Below are positions 6,378-8,955 of a DNA stretch of 8,955 bases, piece after piece. This stretch comes from a bacterium (GTDB lineage: Bacteria > Armatimonadota > Fimbriimonadia > Fimbriimonadales > GBS-DC), in contig JARJMV020000233.1 in the NCBI GenBank assembly GCA_029335935.2, positions 1-8,955 on the forward strand. The letters run 5' to 3'. Below the pieces are notes generated by a model, which did no database searches, had not been told where the DNA came from, and saw only the letters and a list, made by a program, of their open reading frames with translations. Positions within the stretch are counted from its first letter, which is position 1; each line of letters starts with the position of its first letter. The position numbers and the translations under genes were made by a program.

Positions 6378-7055
6378 ATGTTGTGGTTGTACCGATTTTT
6401 GTGGATAGCGTCATTTTTAGGCACTGTCGCCTTGTTGTTTGTAGCGTCCAGCCCACGCGCGGAACGCTCGCCTATCATCGGTCAGTGGACGACGGCGACG
6501 CAAGGGCGCTTCAGTGTGCAAGTGCCCTTCGGCTTCTCCGCTCGTCGGGACGCGCTGACGCAGATGGGGATGAACAAGCCCAACAGCCCCATCCAGCTCC
6601 AAGATGCGCTGCGCATCGAGCGCGGCGCGCGCACAGGGGTTAAGATTATCCTCGTGACGATTCGCAGCGACCTGATGCCCAGTGGTGGCGATGGCACAGC
6701 GTCTGCGGATCAGCAGGGCGCGCGCCTCCTGCGCCAAGTCCATGACACACAACTCCAGAACTTGGGCAAGGTGTTCGCCGATATAAAGCCTGCCGAGCTT
6801 CAGCGTGTGCAGGTACAGGGTGTGATAGGACTGCGTTCCGACTTCGAGTTCACGCTAACCCATTGGGTTCCGTTCCTCAACTTGCCAGCGCGCGGCTACC
6901 TGATTACCGTGCCCGTTTCACAAAGCGAGGCGCTGCACTTTGTCGCCTACTGTCCGCCCCATCAGCAGGAGGTGTACTTGCCCGTCTATGAGCGGATTCT
7001 AAATACACTCAAACTCGGCGCAGGCAGTGCTACTACAGCAAGCGGAGGGTGGTGA
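6378..7055 (+). CDS. Anchored or secreted protein of unknown function
   Basis: This 225-aa protein has a hydrophobic N-terminal helix at about residues 4-23 followed by SSPRAER, so it is either a signal peptide or a membrane anchor. The mature part begins with GQWTTATQGRFSVQVPFGFS (35-54). It ends in a strand-rich block, RGYLITVPVSQSEALHFVAYC (172-192), then LPVYERILNTLKL (201-213). That layout (an early F-x-V-x-x-P strand and a final helix of the type …RILNTLKL) resembles PsbP/DcrB-like lipoprotein domains, but I cannot confirm membership. No catalytic motif is visible and there is no lipobox. AGGAG lies eight bases before the ATG. The next gene starts two bases after this stop, so the two form an operon. 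The Gly/Ala/Thr-rich tail (214-225) looks unstructured. Confidence 0.82.
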   Translation: MLWLYRFLWIASFLGTVALLFVASSPRAERSPIIGQWTTATQGRFSVQVPFGFSARRDALTQMGMNKPNSPIQLQDALRIERGARTGVKIILVTIRSDLMPSGGDGTASADQQGARLLRQVHDTQLQNLGKVFADIKPAELQRVQVQGVIGLRSDFEFTLTHWVPFLNLPARGYLITVPVSQSEALHFVAYCPPHQQEVYLPVYERILNTLKLGAGSATTASGGW

Positions 7056-7057
7056 GC

Positions 7058-7621
7058 ATGTATAACAATCCCTTACAGGAGGCTGCTGAAGAGGCGAAGA
7101 AGGTTAAGGTACTGTACGAGGTCAGCACGGGCTACACGCTCACGGCGAAGCTGGAGCGGTTCTTCGGTGTGGCGTTGCTGCTATCAGTGTTTGCGTTGAT
7201 TGCCATCCTGTGGCGCCCCGAATGGACGCTGTGGAGCCAACTCGCTGCGCTGGCGCTGATTGGAGCGTGGCTGCCCAACTCGTATCTCAGTGAGAAGTTC
7301 GAAGACATCAGCGCCTATCGGGATGTCGCGCTGTTGCTACTGCTGCATGGCGCGCTCTCGAACCCTGTCGCGGCGCTGGTGGTGTACCTGCTTTTGCTGG
7401 GGATTGCATGGGTCGCCACGCGCGGGGAGTTGATGGCGCACGCGCTGGTCTTCGCGCTGGTCTACACGGGCTTCCGTTGCCTGTTCGACCTCACGGCGGT
7501 TCTGATTGGCTATTGGGACATCGCCGACTGGCTGCAGTTTCGCGTGGACTTCATGAACGCGCTGCCGCTGTTCGGCATGGCAATCGGCTGGTTCATCGGC
7601 AGCCTCTTCCGCAACGACTGA
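7058..7621 (+). CDS. Multi-span membrane protein of unknown function
   Basis: This 187-aa protein has a charged cytoplasmic-looking N terminus (EAAEEAKKVKV) and then about five hydrophobic segments: residues 35-52, 57-73, 89-120 (long enough for two short helices), 126-150 and 164-184. Polar residues inside the membrane region are few, and I recognise no transporter or enzyme motif. The ATG at 7058 is preferred over the in-frame GTG codons at 7049 and 7052. GGAGGG at 7044-7049 is then eight bases away, and the ATG lies two bases after the upstream stop, implying translational coupling with the 6378 gene. It may be a membrane partner of that anchored protein; this is inferred from adjacency only. 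The nuclease gene follows after 40 bp. Confidence 0.8.
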   Translation: MYNNPLQEAAEEAKKVKVLYEVSTGYTLTAKLERFFGVALLLSVFALIAILWRPEWTLWSQLAALALIGAWLPNSYLSEKFEDISAYRDVALLLLLHGALSNPVAALVVYLLLLGIAWVATRGELMAHALVFALVYTGFRCLFDLTAVLIGYWDIADWLQFRVDFMNALPLFGMAIGWFIGSLFRND

Positions 7622-7661
7622 GTCGGTAGGGAAGCCGCCCTGCCCGTCGAACTTCTCCGTT

Positions 7662-8738
7662 GTGCTACGGATTGCGCACACGGCGGATGTGCATCTGGGC
7701 AGGGCGTTCAGCTACTTGGGCGAGTCGGCAGGGGCACACCAGGAGCGGCTGATGCGAGCGTTTCGGCGCGTGTTGCGCGAGGCGCAGACGCGCGAGTGCC
7801 ACGCCGTGCTGATTGCAGGCGACCTGTTCGACAGCCCGCGCGTCGCCCAACGCTGGGTGGAGTTCGCGCTCTCCGTTATTGCCGATTCGCGCCTGCCTGT
7901 CATCGTCATCGTCGGCAACCACGACCCCGCCGAGCGCCATCCGTTCCAAACGGCACGCTTGCCCAGCAACCTCCACTTCCTACCAGCCACCGACCGTTTG
8001 CGCTTGGACGCGCTGGAGTTGGAGGTCGTTGCCTGCCCTGCAGGGGACGAGCCGCGTTGGGCGGCGGCGTTGCGACGCGACCCGCACGGCGCGCCCCACC
8101 AAATCGCGCTGATGCACGGCTCGATGCCCACTGCAGGCAATTCGGGCGCTATCGAACCCGCGTGGATTGCCCAGAGCGGGCTGGACTATGTGGCGCTGGG
8201 CGACTGGCACTCGCCGCAGGACTGGAGTCGGGGCGGCACGGCGTGTTGGTACAGCGGCGCGCCCGAAATGATTATGCCGCGCCAACAGCTGCCCGCCGTA
8301 ATGCTGGTAGTTGAGGTCGCTCAGGGGCAGCCTGCGCAGGTGCAATCGGTCGCTATCGGCGAGGCGCGCCCGCCCCACAACGCGCCCGACGGCATCCTCC
8401 ATTGGGATGTTAGCGCCTACAAGGACACAGCGTCGCTTCTGGAGGCGTTGCGCGCATGGCTCACGCCCGAAACGGTCGCCCGCATCCGCCTCACGGGACG
8501 CTGGCAAGGCGACGCGCCGCTGAACCTCGAATCGATGGCGGAGATGTTGCAGCCTTATTGCCTCTGGCTGGATTTGGAGGGCGCGTTCCAGTCCGAGCGA
8601 CTGCAGCCACACACACCGTTCGAGACCTTCCTGCTGGAGCGCGCGCAGGCGCACGCCCAACAGACGCCCAATCAAGCCGACCTCTACTACGAGGCGGCGC
8701 AGACCGCGCTCTACCTGCTACGCGGGGGCAGACTATGA
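7662..8738 (+). CDS. SbcD/YhaO-like metallophosphoesterase (DNA exonuclease subunit)
   Basis: This 358-aa Mre11/SbcD-type calcineurin-like phosphoesterase is probably the nuclease partner of the ATPase that follows. The metal-binding and catalytic motifs run in order: TADVHLG (Asp9, His11), AGDLFD (Asp54), VGNHDP (Asn86, His87), LMHGS (His152) and LGDWHS (His183). In most SbcD/Mre11 proteins the last motif is GHxH; here the first His is Asp181. The C-terminal part (about 220-358) is a shorter, less conserved capping region. The protein is smaller than B. subtilis YhaO or E. coli SbcD, both around 400 aa. The GTG start at 7662 puts the beta-strand LRIAHTADVH at the correct distance from the N terminus, but no good ribosome site is visible. 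Its stop overlaps the next ATG by four bases (ATGA). The family acts on DNA ends in repair and replication restart. Confidence 0.9.
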   Translation: MLRIAHTADVHLGRAFSYLGESAGAHQERLMRAFRRVLREAQTRECHAVLIAGDLFDSPRVAQRWVEFALSVIADSRLPVIVIVGNHDPAERHPFQTARLPSNLHFLPATDRLRLDALELEVVACPAGDEPRWAAALRRDPHGAPHQIALMHGSMPTAGNSGAIEPAWIAQSGLDYVALGDWHSPQDWSRGGTACWYSGAPEMIMPRQQLPAVMLVVEVAQGQPAQVQSVAIGEARPPHNAPDGILHWDVSAYKDTASLLEALRAWLTPETVARIRLTGRWQGDAPLNLESMAEMLQPYCLWLDLEGAFQSERLQPHTPFETFLLERAQAHAQQTPNQADLYYEAAQTALYLLRGGRL

Positions 8739-8955
8739 AGTTCCGCCAACTCGCTTTAGAGGGCTACGGACGGTTCCGCGAACGCGCCGTGTTCGAGTTC
8801 GAGGCGGGGCTGAACATCATTCACGGCGGCAACGAGACGGGCAAAAGCACGCTGCTGCAGGCTCTCATGGACGCCCTCTACACACTGCCCGTCTCCACCG
8901 CGCAAGCCACACGCGAGCGCATCCACTGGGGACACCCCAACGGCTGGACTTTGGA
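8735..8955 (+). CDS. SbcC/YhaN-like AAA ATPase, N-terminal part (runs off window)
   Basis: Only the first 73 codons are present and no stop occurs before the edge. The sequence starts MKFRQLALEGYGRFRE, the usual opening beta-strands of SbcC/Rad50/YhaN ATPases, and residues 35-43 read GGNETGKST, a perfect Walker A motif of the NExGKST subtype. It continues LLQALMDALY, as in the YhaN group. In relatives this N-terminal lobe is followed by long coiled coils and a C-terminal lobe with Walker B, making a protein of 800 aa or more. The four-base overlap with the metallophosphoesterase gene implies coupled translation and a two-subunit ATP-driven nuclease. The reading frame was taken directly from the sequence, and everything beyond 8955 is unknown. 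Confidence 0.9.
   Translation, partial: MKFRQLALEGYGRFRERAVFEFEAGLNIIHGGNETGKSTLLQALMDALYTLPVSTAQATRERIHWGHPNGWTL

Noticed and set aside
1..8955. CRISPR array, insertion sequence, attachment sites or riboswitch
   Set aside because: No regularly spaced repeats, transposase-like protein, terminal inverted repeats, tRNA-derived direct repeat or recognisable riboswitch core was seen by eye.

Overview
This window looks like chromosomal DNA from a free-living, probably thermophilic bacterium with moderately high GC. It carries an MqnD-type gene of the futalosine menaquinone pathway, a type ISP-like DNA methyltransferase fragment, two tRNA genes with encoded CCA ends, and a YhaO/YhaN-like (SbcD/SbcC-like) gene pair. 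The mix and the protein flavour remind me of Armatimonadota or a neighbouring deep-branching phylum. That placement is an impression from sequence and was not computed.

Layout. (1) At 2-478 (+) is the interior of a large adenine-specific methyltransferase of the type ISP restriction-modification class. Recognisable homology stops abruptly near 478 and the frame then runs uselessly into the next gene. (2) At 513-2360 (+) is a 615-aa membrane-anchored protein of TPR-like helical repeats, with an excellent ribosome binding site. (3) From 5206 down to 2366 (-) is a compact four-gene operon: a single-span membrane protein with a SecD periplasmic-domain-like segment, mqnD, a hydroxypyruvate isomerase-like TIM-barrel gene interrupted by two consecutive in-frame TAA codons, and a PaaI-type hotdog thioesterase starting at TTG. 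(4) Divergent from this operon, 5252-5995 (+) encodes a membrane-anchored beta-carbonic anhydrase with all zinc ligands. (5) At 6194-6021 (-) is a tRNA-Leu(CAG)/tRNA-Met(CAT) pair behind a clear sigma-70-type promoter. (6) At 6378-8955 (+) are four closely spaced genes: a secreted or anchored protein of unknown function, a multi-span membrane protein, a SbcD/YhaO-like metallophosphoesterase, and the start of its SbcC/YhaN-like ATPase partner, which overlaps it by ATGA and runs off the window.

How the genes fit together. The minus-strand operon is tied together by 4- to 28-bp junctions around menaquinone synthesis, but only mqnD has a known role there. The nuclease/ATPase pair forms a DNA end-processing complex in known relatives. 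The two membrane proteins just upstream may be co-transcribed with it, but nothing in their sequence links them to DNA repair.

The strongest anomalies are the double TAA inside an otherwise intact isomerase gene and the sharp truncation of the methyltransferase at the start of the window. I do not see a convincing new multi-gene system. The most distinctive candidates for something undescribed are the SecD-like anchored protein coupled to mqnD and the two-membrane-protein plus nuclease/ATPase cluster.
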